This document shows positions 1-8,870 of a stretch of DNA of 64,000 bases, piece by piece; the stretch's first letter is position 1, and each line of letters begins with the position of its first letter. The notes under the pieces are model-generated. The model was not told the DNA's origin, ran no database searches, and saw only the letters and a list, made by a program, of their open reading frames with translations. The position numbers and the translations under genes are program-made. Source of the stretch: Planctomycetota bacterium (GTDB lineage Bacteria; Planctomycetota; Phycisphaerae; Phycisphaerales; UBA5793); NCBI GenBank assembly GCA_013112555.1, contig JABFGK010000001.1, positions 1,462,581 through 1,526,580 of the forward strand. Direction: 5' to 3'.

Positions 1-3000
1 TGCCGTTGCGGAACAGTTCCACAGCCAGCAACGGCTCGGCATACCCGGTGAAGGTGAGGTCACGCGATGTCGTGCGGCCATTGCCGTCCGGGTCCTCTTC
101 GAGGAACGGTGTATCAGGCTGGTCCGGCGCGACGGTGTCAATGACCACGAGCGTCGGATCGGAATGGCTGCTCTCGATGCCATCAATCTCCTGGGTCGCT
201 GAGTAGACATACCACCCGTCATCGAAGATCGTCCCGTCACCTGCAAGATGGGTCAGGGTCAGCACGCCGCTGCCGGCCGTGCCCTCGGCTACCGCCGCAT
301 CATCGACATACAGACGAACGGTGGCGCCGCTGGTCAGACCGGTGATCTTGAAGTCGAGTTCCGTATTGTTCGAGGTTTCCCCATCAGTCGATGAGGCACC
401 GGTGTCGCTGCCCGGCAGCAGCAAGGGGGAGGCCGGGGCGTCCGGTACGATCACCTCTTCATCGACGACGGTCATGACCAATGAGTCCTGGCCCTCGCCG
501 CCTTCCTCGTCCTGCAGCGTGACCGTCACCGTATACTGATCGGCCTGGCTGAAGACGTGTGATGTCTCGAACAACTCATCACCCTCAACGACGGTGCCGT
601 CACCGAAGTCCCAGATGACGTGCATCGTGTCATCGCCGGGTTCCGTCCACTCGATCCCGAAGACCTCTTCGTCGCCGGTGTAGGCCACTCGGTCCTGGCC
701 GATACTGACGGTCGGGTCCGTGTTGGCGACAAACGCGTTCAGTGTCGCCACGCTCTCACCGCCGTCCTCATCGCTGACGGTGAGTATGACCTCATAGGTG
801 TCGGGTCGCAGATAGGTGTGCGTCGGGCTGAACAGATCGACGCCCTGGGCCGTACTGCCATCCCCGAAGTCCCAACTGTACGTCAGTGTGTCATCGCCCG
901 GATCCTCTGCCCACGCATCGAAGTAGACGAGGTCGCCTTCGTTCGAATCGACATCAGGCCCTGGATCAACGATCGGATCCACGTTGCTGACAAAGACCCA
1001 CATGGTGTCGGTATGCTCGACGCCGGTCGTGTCGATGACGGTCAGAACCGCCTCGAAGTCTCCATCGTCTGCATAGGCATGATCCACGACCAGACCGTCG
1101 GCTGTGAAGCCGTCGCCGAAGTCCCAGAAGATCGTCAGATCCTCAAGCGGCGCTCCGGAGACATCCCCGATGAACTCGACTGATGCCGCTTCTTCGGAGT
1201 CCTGGTTAATTCCGGCGTCAACGGAAATTTCGCCGCCACCGCCACCGCCGCCGAACGTGCTGCCGTCAAAGATCTCGAAGAACCGATCGCCGCGCAATTC
1301 TGCTTCGTTAAAGCCGGTCCACACCACGACGAAGTCCCCGGCACTATTGATCGATGCATGGGGCATGCCGTTGGTTCCGACCGGTGCATCGGGATGTTCC
1401 GGCAGGATTTCATCGCTGAACTCGCCGGTGGTCATGTCAATCCAGCGTGCCCGGACATCAAAGGTCGGGGGTTCATCCGGCAGCTCGCTATAGGTCCACT
1501 CCGTCCAGGTTACCACAGCCTGGCCGGTGCCGTTGATCGTGACATACGGCTCGTCCTGATCGCCGGCCGTCTCGACATTCAGCACACCTGCTTCTTCAAG
1601 TGCCTGGCCGTCGGCATCAAACGGGCGGCCCATGATGGCAAAGCCGTCACCGTCCTCACCATCGGATGCCCAGACCACCATGAAGGCCCCAGTGTCATCC
1701 ATGGCTACATCAGCCAGGTCCTGTGAATACTGCCCGAGCGGGTCAACCGAAAACGCCTGAGTATCCAGGAGGTTCCCGGTGGCGTCATAGCGTACGCCCT
1801 CGACAACCCATTGATCCTGTCGGATGTCGTCGGTGTCCTGCCAGACGACGACGAAGTTCCCGTCGCCGTCCATGGAGACGGATGACTCATCCTGGAAACC
1901 GGCGTTGTCAGGCGTGACGACAAACGCGTTGCCGACCGCCTGGCCCGTGGCATCGAAGCGCTGCCCGTAGATGTCAAGCGCACTTACCTCATCGAACGTA
2001 TCAGCCGTCCAGGTGACAACGAAAGTGCCGTCGTCAGCCATAGCCACGGCCGGTGCGAAGTTGGCCGGCACCTCTGCATTGCTGATTGCGATCTCATCGG
2101 TCAGTGCCTGCCCGGTGGCATCAAACAAGCGGCCGACAATACTCGATTGTTCGAGGTCGAAGTCGTCAGACAGCCAGGTTATGACAAAGTTGCCCTCGGC
2201 GTCCATGGCAATATGCGAGTCACCCTGCATGCCGCTGACGGTGGTGTTGACCATGAACGGATCGGCGGCTGCCTGCCCGAGTTCATCAAACATTTGTGCC
2301 CAGACATCCGGGTCGGACTCCATGTCATCGCGTTGCGACCAGGTGACGACGAAACTGCCGTCGTCGGCCATAGCCACGGCCGGCAGTGCATCGCCGACGC
2401 CTTCGTCAAAGAAGCCGTCCTTGTCGGTCGTTCGCGTGCCGACAATGGTGCCGATCTGGCCGTCGCTCCATTCGAGGTCGGCCCCGATGATGACGCTGAA
2501 GGTTTCATCGAAGCGTCCGGACAGATCGTAGTCGGTATTGGACTGATCAAAGGTATAGAGGCGACCCTGCTGATCGACATCCCACGATCCGGTCTGGATC
2601 GGGTCCGGGTCCGGGTTGCCTTGCTGGTCCATGTCGCGCGCATCGCGCAACTCGAAGTAGCCGTCATCGTAGAGCGTCAACTCGATCACGGGGGTGGCAT
2701 CAGCCGGCATCCCCATGCTGTCAACGGTCACCTGCGCGATCCGGTAGTTGCCGATGGCGTACTGGAAGTAGTTGCCTTCGTTGGAGCTCTTGACGCCGAT
2801 GGCCGTCGAGAGCGTGCCGTCGGACGGATCGAGATCAGTCATTCCCATCACGGAGCCGATGTCGCCGATGCGCCCGCCAATGACCGAGCCGTCGGTGAAT
2901 TCCAGTTCAAACAGCCCGCCTTCAAAGACCGTCCAGATGCCGCCATCGTCCGGTTGTGGATCGCCGTATGATGTGAGTTGCTCGGTGACTGCAAACGTGC

Positions 3001-3640
3001 CGTCACTGAGAATGTCGAGGGTGGCTGTGAAGACCTGCGTATCAGCGAGTTCGCCGAACTCATCAAGTTGATGGTCCATTGCACCAACGGTCCACTTGCC
3101 GACCAGATCGGTGGCAGCGTTCTCCCCGGTGGCGCGCACGATGAACATGGATTCATCGACGAAGGCGTATTCCTCGCCGAAGAGCAGGTCACCCTGCATG
3201 CGATACCAGCCGACCATCGATTCCGGATCCACGCCGCCGCCGGCATAGCCGAAGAACTCCTCATCCGGGGAGCTCATGTCGATGTCGAGTCGGCCGTATT
3301 GATCGCGCCAGATCCCGGTTTCGAGTGCCTCTTCGAACGGCTCACCGTTCTCAATGAAGTACGACATACCGGTAAAGGTGTCGTTGGCAATCTCGCCGGC
3401 CAGTTCTTCGGTATATGCGAAGGTCGTCAGGAATGCATCGTCCAGGATTTCGACGCCGGTGTACAGCCCGCCCCACGGGCCATCAAGCGGGGCACCGCTG
3501 AGGAGTTTGCGAGCCTCCAATTGCTCGAAGCGGACGATGGCGCTACGCGAACCCTCCGATTCCGAGTCCTGGTGCGGGCGGATGTAGCGTGAGGTCTGAT
3601 TCTGAGATGTCGTCGCCTGGCGCGGTGATGCACTTCGCAT
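1..3640 (-). CDS. Giant secreted PKD-domain surface protein (partial, C-terminus outside window)
   Basis: The reverse frame is open from the ATG at 3640 to the left edge, about 1213 codons with no stop seen. Residues 38-49 read FEQLEARKLLSG, a variant of the LEPR-XLL motif that marks many planctomycete exported proteins. Residues about 50-400 form a non-repetitive region. Residues about 415-770 hold about seven degenerate repeats of the type DGxFVVxW followed by xxGQRFDATGQ, which look like propeller blades or a tandem beta-repeat. A glycine run near residue 795 leads into three PKD-like domains (WDFGDG core motifs near residues 830, 920 and 1010). An Ig-like segment follows and is cut by the edge. 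The role is probably a cell-surface or matrix protein; no catalytic motif was recognised. The start is supported by the motif position and a weak GGGGA upstream. Confidence 0.85.
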   Translation of the reverse strand, partial: MRSASPRQATTSQNQTSRYIRPHQDSESEGSRSAIVRFEQLEARKLLSGAPLDGPWGGLYTGVEILDDAFLTTFAYTEELAGEIANDTFTGMSYFIENGEPFEEALETGIWRDQYGRLDIDMSSPDEEFFGYAGGGVDPESMVGWYRMQGDLLFGEEYAFVDESMFIVRATGENAATDLVGKWTVGAMDHQLDEFGELADTQVFTATLDILSDGTFAVTEQLTSYGDPQPDDGGIWTVFEGGLFELEFTDGSVIGGRIGDIGSVMGMTDLDPSDGTLSTAIGVKSSNEGNYFQYAIGNYRIAQVTVDSMGMPADATPVIELTLYDDGYFELRDARDMDQQGNPDPDPIQTGSWDVDQQGRLYTFDQSNTDYDLSGRFDETFSVIIGADLEWSDGQIGTIVGTRTTDKDGFFDEGVGDALPAVAMADDGSFVVTWSQRDDMESDPDVWAQMFDELGQAAADPFMVNTTVSGMQGDSHIAMDAEGNFVITWLSDDFDLEQSSIVGRLFDATGQALTDEIAISNAEVPANFAPAVAMADDGTFVVTWTADTFDEVSALDIYGQRFDATGQAVGNAFVVTPDNAGFQDESSVSMDGDGNFVVVWQDTDDIRQDQWVVEGVRYDATGNLLDTQAFSVDPLGQYSQDLADVAMDDTGAFMVVWASDGEDGDGFAIMGRPFDADGQALEEAGVLNVETAGDQDEPYVTINGTGQAVVTWTEWTYSELPDEPPTFDVRARWIDMTTGEFSDEILPEHPDAPVGTNGMPHASINSAGDFVVVWTGFNEAELRGDRFFEIFDGSTFGGGGGGGEISVDAGINQDSEEAASVEFIGDVSGAPLEDLTIFWDFGDGFTADGLVVDHAYADDGDFEAVLTVIDTTGVEHTDTMWVFVSNVDPIVDPGPDVDSNEGDLVYFDAWAEDPGDDTLTYSWDFGDGSTAQGVDLFSPTHTYLRPDTYEVILTVSDEDGGESVATLNAFVANTDPTVSIGQDRVAYTGDEEVFGIEWTEPGDDTMHVIWDFGDGTVVEGDELFETSHVFSQADQYTVTVTLQDEEGGEGQDSLVMTVVDEEVIVPDAPASPLLLPGSDTGASSTDGETSNNTELDFKITGLTSGATVRLYVDDAAVAEGTAGSGVLTLTHLAGDGTIFDDGWYVYSATQEIDGIESSHSDPTLVVIDTVAPDQPDTPFLEEDPDGNGRTTSRDLTFTGYAEPLLAVELFRNG

Positions 3641-3997
3641 GGTGGGTCCCCATTCTTCTGATGGCAGCAGCGGCAGAGGCACTCTGCGTGCTCCGGTTCT
3701 CTCAGTCCCTGCTTGGCTGTCGTTCTCGGGCGTTTGAGTGAGGCATCGGAGCGGGTCACACGAAGGCGTACTCCAAAAACACAACGCCCTGCATCCAACA
3801 GCATGCAGCGTCATCCATGATCGGCTGAGAGCAGGGAATGGTCAGTCAGCACCGAAGTTGTTGGGAACAACGCAATCTGCCGAGGCGGCACAATCGGGAA
3901 AGTCGTGATGATCCTGCACGACATACGCGTGCGCTGCGAAGAGATGTGGTAGTGCGGAGGGGGAGTGGGGGGGAGTGGGGGAGGGTGAGAGCGTCCG
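3641..3997. other. Intergenic region with a G-rich tract
   Basis: This 357-base gap lies between two minus-strand genes. I see no credible gene in it. It holds a strongly G-rich tract at 3957-3985 in which three GGGAGTGGGG-like units follow each other on the plus strand, so the transcript of the upstream minus-strand gene would be C-rich just after its stop. The rest shows no clear terminator or RNA gene. Confidence 0.6.
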
Positions 3998-5506
3998 CTA
4001 ATCCCGGCACGCCGATTCCTCGATGGAATCCGGCCGGCACAGGCAGACCTCAGGCGTATCAGACGAGCAGTTCGGGCTGGGACGCTCCGAGGGACTCAGC
4101 GAAAAGGCGCCCCAGATTCGGGCTCTCAAATCGCTGAGATCGGCAGGGCCATACATCATGAACGGTGCAGTGCGGAGGTTCACAAAGGCATCACTTGCCA
4201 GATGTCGCGCTGCGAGATCAACTTGCTGATCCTGCTGTTGGATGTGATCCGCGTACCGGGAGGCGCCGTCTCGTTGCAGTTGACGGAGTGCGAGAAATGC
4301 CTGCTGTCGCTCCTGCGAGCCTCGTGGCTTGCTCCGCAGCGTGTTCAGGAGTTGCTCGTATCGGTGCGTGAACTCGTCATCGGCCCAGCCCACGCGGTGC
4401 AGGTTATACCGAAGCCACCGGGAGCGCTGCTTGAGCCTGTGATAGGAATCCATCGTGTGATGATTGGCAGGCAGGCCCGGGATCACGGTGGCGCTGACGG
4501 TCGTGTAGGGGGCCGGCTCAACCCCGAGCCAGGCTCGTATCAGCGCGTCGGTCACCTGCTCGTACTGCGACCCACCGAGCCCGTGGACCATGACGTCGGC
4601 CAGCACCAGACGGACCACGGCCGTGGTGAGAATGGCACGTGGCAGGAACTGATCCGGTCCGACGGCACTCAAATCATCAGTCCAGGCCCGTCGCCGTTGA
4701 CCGGTGTGTCGGTCCACAATCCACAACGGCATCTCCAAGCCGTCCTGAGCGTTGATCCCGAGTTCAGCCATCCCGGCCGAGGGGAATCGCTTGACAGAGG
4801 CGTTGTAGGCTGTATGGAGCGACTCCGGGTCCTTCGCGATTGATTGGATCAGCGCGTCCCAGATCGGCAGCCGCATGAGGGTTGACAGGGGGAGCAGGAT
4901 CCGATGCAGATTCGAGTTCAGCTGTCTGCCATACCCCACGTGGCGCAACGCAGCATGAGTCTTCGTCACTTGCAACGCCAGGTTCTGCTCATTGGCGTGC
5001 CGGTTCAACTCGTGACGCATGGCCTCAAGCGTCGTGCCTGCGTGGGCGATCGCCGGCAGGGCGTCCAACTCACCCGGGATTTCGACGCGCACGGCCGGGC
5101 GCAGACCGACGGGCACATCTGAACCTGATGCCGTTGCAGCGCCCTCTGCCTGGAAACTGAATCCCTTTGCATCGAGCGTGTTGCCGACGATGCCGGGCAT
5201 GGTAAACGTGAGCGGGTCATTCGTATCCTGATCAACGATCAGTTCGACCAATGCCGCGGCCCTGCTGTGGACGGCAAAGGCCTCGGCTGCTTCATACCGT
5301 GCCCATATCCCAGGATGCCAGAAGGAGGCTTGATGGCCGGTGACGACAATCGGCCCGTCGGCGCTTCCAAGCACCGCGGCCCGCGTCTCGCGCTGCCAGT
5401 CATGCAAGGGGCGCCCTAACAGCAGAGAGCCTGATCCGAGACCCGAGTCAGGATGCGTGCGTGGCCAGTGATTGGGATCCGGTCGGACTGTGATGGACTG
5501 CAGCAT
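3998..5506 (-). CDS. BshC-like protein of unknown function
   Basis: This is a 502-residue soluble protein without a signal peptide or membrane segments. An early motif VVTGHQASFWHPGIW (residues about 53-67) sits where BshC, the cysteine-adding enzyme of bacillithiol synthesis, has its GGQQAGLLTGP motif. A later segment with LADVMVHGLGGSQYE (about 303-317) lies where BshC has FIAGPGEINYW. A helical, glutamine- and arginine-rich stretch follows near residues 375-440, and the tail has a short LRTAPFMMYGP motif. The general plan therefore resembles BshC, but the identity is too low to claim bacillithiol synthesis. The gene starts 21 bases after the stop of the GT2 gene upstream, so the two are probably co-transcribed. 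A BshC-superfamily fold is the best guess; substrate unknown. Confidence 0.6.
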   Translation of the reverse strand: MLQSITVRPDPNHWPRTHPDSGLGSGSLLLGRPLHDWQRETRAAVLGSADGPIVVTGHQASFWHPGIWARYEAAEAFAVHSRAAALVELIVDQDTNDPLTFTMPGIVGNTLDAKGFSFQAEGAATASGSDVPVGLRPAVRVEIPGELDALPAIAHAGTTLEAMRHELNRHANEQNLALQVTKTHAALRHVGYGRQLNSNLHRILLPLSTLMRLPIWDALIQSIAKDPESLHTAYNASVKRFPSAGMAELGINAQDGLEMPLWIVDRHTGQRRRAWTDDLSAVGPDQFLPRAILTTAVVRLVLADVMVHGLGGSQYEQVTDALIRAWLGVEPAPYTTVSATVIPGLPANHHTMDSYHRLKQRSRWLRYNLHRVGWADDEFTHRYEQLLNTLRSKPRGSQERQQAFLALRQLQRDGASRYADHIQQQDQQVDLAARHLASDAFVNLRTAPFMMYGPADLSDLRARIWGAFSLSPSERPSPNCSSDTPEVCLCRPDSIEESACRD

Positions 5507-5527
5507 TGAAATCGCTTCGAGAGGTGA

Positions 5528-6373
5528 TCAGGATGAGGTTGGGCAGCCGCAGACGCGCGAACTCAATGCATCACAGCCTGCGGTCGAGGTCTTGATCTCT
5601 GCCGGGTCCACCAGGTCGTGCCACGCGGATTCGGGCAGTCGGTAGCGACACTTGAGCACCTCGGCATAGAGGGTCTTGCGATAGTGGTCCATGCGGGCAA
5701 TGCGATCATCAAGCGGGCCGCCGAACGTGCGCTGCGGATCGTTGTAGATTAACCGGATCGGAAGTTCGCTGATTCGCAGGTCATTGGCAACGGCCTGGAC
5801 CCAGAACTGCATGGGGAAGTCATACCCGTCTACTGCCAGGGACAACTTGTCCAGTGCTGAGACGCGATAGGCCTTGAACCCACAAAAGGCATCGGTGAGC
5901 GCCAGGCCGAGTCGGCCGTTCAACTCTTCCGTGATGACATGGTTGATTTCTCGTCGCTCCGTCGGCGGTCGATCATCAAGCGGGTGTGACTTGAGGTAGC
6001 GACTGCCCGAGATCACATCGAACTCATCCTCCTCGATGGCCTTCAGGAAGTCCGGGATGGACTCCGGCTCGTGCTGCTCATCACAATCCATGGTGATCAG
6101 CCAGTCATACCGATCGACCTGGGCCCAGCGGAACGCATCCTGCAATGAGTGCCCGTAACCGCGATTCGTTGCGTGCCGAATGACATCGACTGGTTGCAGC
6201 GCCAGCAGCATCGGTGTGTAATCCGTCGAGCCGTCGTCGATGACGAGGATGTCCTTGGCGAACTCTGCCACCTTGCTCAGGACGTCGGTCACGTATCGCT
6301 GTTCATTGAAGACGGGGACTGCAATGAGGGTGCGGGTCCCGTTGATTTTCCCTGCTATACAGTTTTTCAGCAT
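5528..6373 (-). CDS. Family 2 glycosyltransferase (DPM1-like)
   Basis: This 281-residue cytoplasmic protein has the GT2 core in order: IAVPVFNEQRYV near residue 17, VIDDGSTDYT near residue 45, and the metal- and donor-binding TMDCDEQHEPE near residue 95, followed by ISGSRYL. It lacks C-terminal membrane segments, as do soluble dolichol-phosphate-mannose-synthase-like members that move sugar from a nucleotide donor to a lipid or protein acceptor. The acceptor cannot be inferred. The C-terminal 25 residues are Cys- and Ser-rich and unlike the family. It is the first gene of a probable two-gene unit with the BshC-like gene, and it is divergent from the Fur-family gene; the 221-base gap between them should hold both promoters. 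Confidence 0.85.
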   Translation of the reverse strand: MLKNCIAGKINGTRTLIAVPVFNEQRYVTDVLSKVAEFAKDILVIDDGSTDYTPMLLALQPVDVIRHATNRGYGHSLQDAFRWAQVDRYDWLITMDCDEQHEPESIPDFLKAIEEDEFDVISGSRYLKSHPLDDRPPTERREINHVITEELNGRLGLALTDAFCGFKAYRVSALDKLSLAVDGYDFPMQFWVQAVANDLRISELPIRLIYNDPQRTFGGPLDDRIARMDHYRKTLYAEVLKCRYRLPESAWHDLVDPAEIKTSTAGCDALSSRVCGCPTSS

Positions 6374-6594
6374 CGTTTTTCTTCCTGCATCGATCCGGCT
6401 GCGCTCCGGTCAGGCGGCCAAGTCCCGGCATTTGACCGATCAGTCTGATTGGTCTGGATTCCATACTCAGAATCCTCTTGCCGGTTCATGTGCCGTCGCG
6501 AGTTTCATGGTTTCAGACACGCAAAGGCCGGTCTTGATCATCTGACTCCCATCGGCGCTGCCCGGCGATTCCCAATCTGCTAGCATACAGCATC

Positions 6595-7116
6595 ATGGCC
6601 GACCATTCCGCCCAGTCCAATCCCGGTACGGTTTCGAGCGCGCGCAGCGGCGACGATTATATTGTCCCGTTGTGTTCTGTGTTCAGACAGCATCTCCATG
6701 GCGAAAATCTCAAGTTCACACCCGAGCGGGCACAGGTGCTGGATGCGATTATCCAGATGGAGCGGGTCTTCGAGGCTGATGAACTGTTGTTTGAAATGCG
6801 CCGCCGAAAGATGCGGGTGTCAAAGGCCACGATTTACCGGACGATCAGGCTCCTTGTCGATGCCGGCATCATTGAGCAGATCCTGTACGACCAGAAGCAG
6901 GCACACTATCGCATGGCCTACGGCCAGGCCCCGCACGATCAGATGGTGTGTGTTGAAACCGGTCGGGTGCTCGATTTCTCGATTCCTGAGTTGGTGGAAC
7001 TACGTGACCGGATTGCTGCTGAGCACGGGTGGTCGCCGGTCGGCCATCGATTCCAGATTTTTGCGATCAGCCCTGATTCCGAGTCAGCCGAGCCTGACGC
7101 GGAGGATGAGCAATAG
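6595..7116 (+). CDS. Fur-family transcriptional regulator lacking the structural zinc cysteines
   Basis: This 173-residue protein has the Fur layout: an N-terminal winged helix with TPERAQVLDAI (residues 42-52) and recognition helix VSKATIYRTIRLL (75-87), then a dimerisation domain with HDQMVC (114-119) and a C-terminal EHGWSPVGHRF segment (143-153). His114, His144 and His151 match the regulatory metal site. Classical Fur has CxxC here; this protein keeps Cys119 but has Thr122 at the second position, and the second C-terminal CxxC pair is absent. The tail is acidic. It therefore should fold without the Cys4 structural zinc, as some Fur and PerR relatives do. The metal or redox signal sensed cannot be told from sequence. 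No target operator was identified nearby. Confidence 0.9.
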   Translation: MADHSAQSNPGTVSSARSGDDYIVPLCSVFRQHLHGENLKFTPERAQVLDAIIQMERVFEADELLFEMRRRKMRVSKATIYRTIRLLVDAGIIEQILYDQKQAHYRMAYGQAPHDQMVCVETGRVLDFSIPELVELRDRIAAEHGWSPVGHRFQIFAISPDSESAEPDAEDEQ

Positions 7117-7438
7117 CAAGTAGTTACTTGAAAGTGGCGGCTTAATACCGGAATCTCCCATCCTCTTTTCTGCCTCAGCCTCCATTTCCCATCTGATGAT
7201 CTCCGGTGAAAGGGCCCAGCCTCGGGCGGTATTGTCCCGGTAGTCTGTGACGGCAGGCTGGGGTACCGGACCGATTCGGCCGGATGTGCGTTTTGCGCCT
7301 CCTGAAGATCGCACCCATTTGACCCCGTGGAGTTGCCTTTGCCGCCTCATGGGGTATTTTTCCAGATCGACCGGCGTCATGGTGGGACATGTAGGTCGCC
7401 TCGAATGAGGGGACCGGCGCCGGAACCGGGAGCTGATT
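7117..7438. other. Intergenic region, no gene seen
   Basis: This 322-base gap between two plus-strand genes holds no credible coding frame. The end of it provides a GGGAGC ribosome-binding site for the GTG start at 7439. No terminator with a T-run was found after the Fur-family gene, so read-through is possible. Confidence 0.5.
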
Positions 7439-8086
7439 GTGAAGAGAACGAATGCGCGATTCGTGCGCCGTGGCAGCGCGCCGGCCTTCTCGTCCGGTGC
7501 GATGACCCTCGTTGCGTTTGTGTTTGCCTTGATGTGCACCACGGTGCTGCTGGCGGTCGGTCTGGATGTCACCGGGCAGCCGACCCCGCTGCTGTCAACG
7601 ACGATGGTGAACGCCAAAGCAACACTGGCAGACGCAGTCACAGAGCCGAGCGAGATCAATCCTGCACCGCTGCAGTCGGCCGAGGGTACGCCGGACGTCA
7701 CGGGGGATGCGACATCGCCGGCCACTATCCTGTACTTCGATGGCCGGCCGGTGCGGCCGGTCAAGACCATACATATGAAGGTCACTGCGTACAGCCCCGA
7801 TGCAAGGAGTTGCGCGCCGTTCGACGACGGGATCACAGCCAGCGGCTATTCGGTATGGACCAACGGGATGAAGCTCATTGCTGCCGATCGCCGGTACAAG
7901 TTCGGGACACTGCTCAGCGTTCCCGGATACAACGGGAGTCGCCCGACCCCGGTGCTTGACCGCGGCGCAGCGATCAAGGGGAATCGGCTGGACGTCCTGT
8001 TCCCGACGCATCGCGAAGCGATGAAGTGGGGCCGGCAGGACCTGGCCGTGACGATCTGGGAGTACGTGGATGAGGACCCGGCATAG
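7439..8086 (+). CDS. Secreted 3D-domain protein (RlpA/MltA-like double-psi barrel)
   Basis: This 215-residue protein begins with a basic N-terminus and a hydrophobic segment (about residues 20-43) that is a signal peptide or membrane anchor. A low-complexity spacer follows, then a C-terminal 3D domain (about 110-210). The domain has MKVTAYSPDARSC early and the family signature VLDRGAAIKGNRLDV, with the aspartates that give the domain its name, followed by FPTHREAMKWG. This fold occurs in MltA-type lytic transglycosylases and YabE/Rpf-like peptidoglycan enzymes, so a periplasmic role in wall turnover is likely, though no independent catalytic domain is present. The start is a GTG chosen because GGGAGC lies at a good distance upstream and the signal segment follows directly. 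Confidence 0.8.
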   Translation: MKRTNARFVRRGSAPAFSSGAMTLVAFVFALMCTTVLLAVGLDVTGQPTPLLSTTMVNAKATLADAVTEPSEINPAPLQSAEGTPDVTGDATSPATILYFDGRPVRPVKTIHMKVTAYSPDARSCAPFDDGITASGYSVWTNGMKLIAADRRYKFGTLLSVPGYNGSRPTPVLDRGAAIKGNRLDVLFPTHREAMKWGRQDLAVTIWEYVDEDPA

Positions 8087-8116
8087 TCGGGGGGAACCGG
8101 CTGAGTGATTGGCGGG

Positions 8117-8692
8117 CTATGCCTTGCCGAGATATTCGCCGGTTTCTGTGTTGATCTTGACGACCTGACCGTTCTCGATAAACGGCGGGACCCGGATCAT
8201 GGCCCCGGTCTCGACCTTTGCTTCCTTGAGTTGGTTGGTGGCCGTGGCCCCCTTCGGCTGCGGGGCCGTCTCGACGACCTCGAGTTCGACGGCTGCCGGC
8301 AGCGTCACGTCCAACGCTCGCCCTTCAAACATCTGAACCGTACAGACCGTGTTTTCCTTCAGCCAGCGGCTCTTTTCCTCGGGCACGGTGGCGCTGTCGA
8401 GTTCCATCTGCTCGTAAGACTGGAGATCCATGAACACAAAGGGTCCGTGCCCCTGCCCGCTGCTGTCGTACAGGAACTCCATGTCGCGTTTGTCGATGTT
8501 GGCAGTCTCGAACTTGTCAGACGAGTTCATGCGATGGGTATTGATCGAGCCGGTGGCGACGTTGCGCATTTTGGCCTGCACATACGCCGGGCCTTTCCCG
8601 GGTTTCACGTGTTCGGTCGCCATCACGACGTGGAGTTGACTGTTGTAGATGAGGGCCATGCCGGCCTTGATTTCAGTTGCTTTTGCGGGCAT
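8117..8692 (-). CDS. efp: Elongation factor P
   Basis: This 191-residue protein is EF-P, which binds between the P and E sites of stalled ribosomes and promotes peptide bonds at polyproline stretches. The three domains are visible: an N-terminal KOW-like domain with EHVKPGKGPAYVQAK, where Lys33 is in the loop that receives modification in other bacteria, a central OB domain, and a C-terminal OB domain ending IRVPPFIENGQVVKINT, the family signature. The open frame extends 36 codons further upstream, but the start at 8692 gives the standard MPAKATEIKAG N-terminus and has GGGAG at about nine bases. No gene for a known modifying enzyme lies in the window. It is convergent with the 3D-domain gene with only 30 bases between the stops. 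Confidence 0.96.
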   Translation of the reverse strand: MPAKATEIKAGMALIYNSQLHVVMATEHVKPGKGPAYVQAKMRNVATGSINTHRMNSSDKFETANIDKRDMEFLYDSSGQGHGPFVFMDLQSYEQMELDSATVPEEKSRWLKENTVCTVQMFEGRALDVTLPAAVELEVVETAPQPKGATATNQLKEAKVETGAMIRVPPFIENGQVVKINTETGEYLGKA

Positions 8693-8870
8693 CGCATCCA
8701 ACTCCCAAAGCCCGGGCTGCGGGCCGAGCGGTGTGTTCACAGAGACCAAATCAGGGACGAATCCCCGCTGAACGGACATTCCCGGCCAGGAGATTCCCAT
8801 ATATGTCTGAAGTTCGCCTGATTGAAACGGCCATCAGGATAGCACGATGGTAGAGGCTGGGCCAACCGTC

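Noticed and set aside
620..3592. Several plus-strand open frames opposite the PKD protein
   Set aside because: They are antisense shadows; the minus frame gives coherent PKD, repeat and LEPR-like motifs over its whole length.
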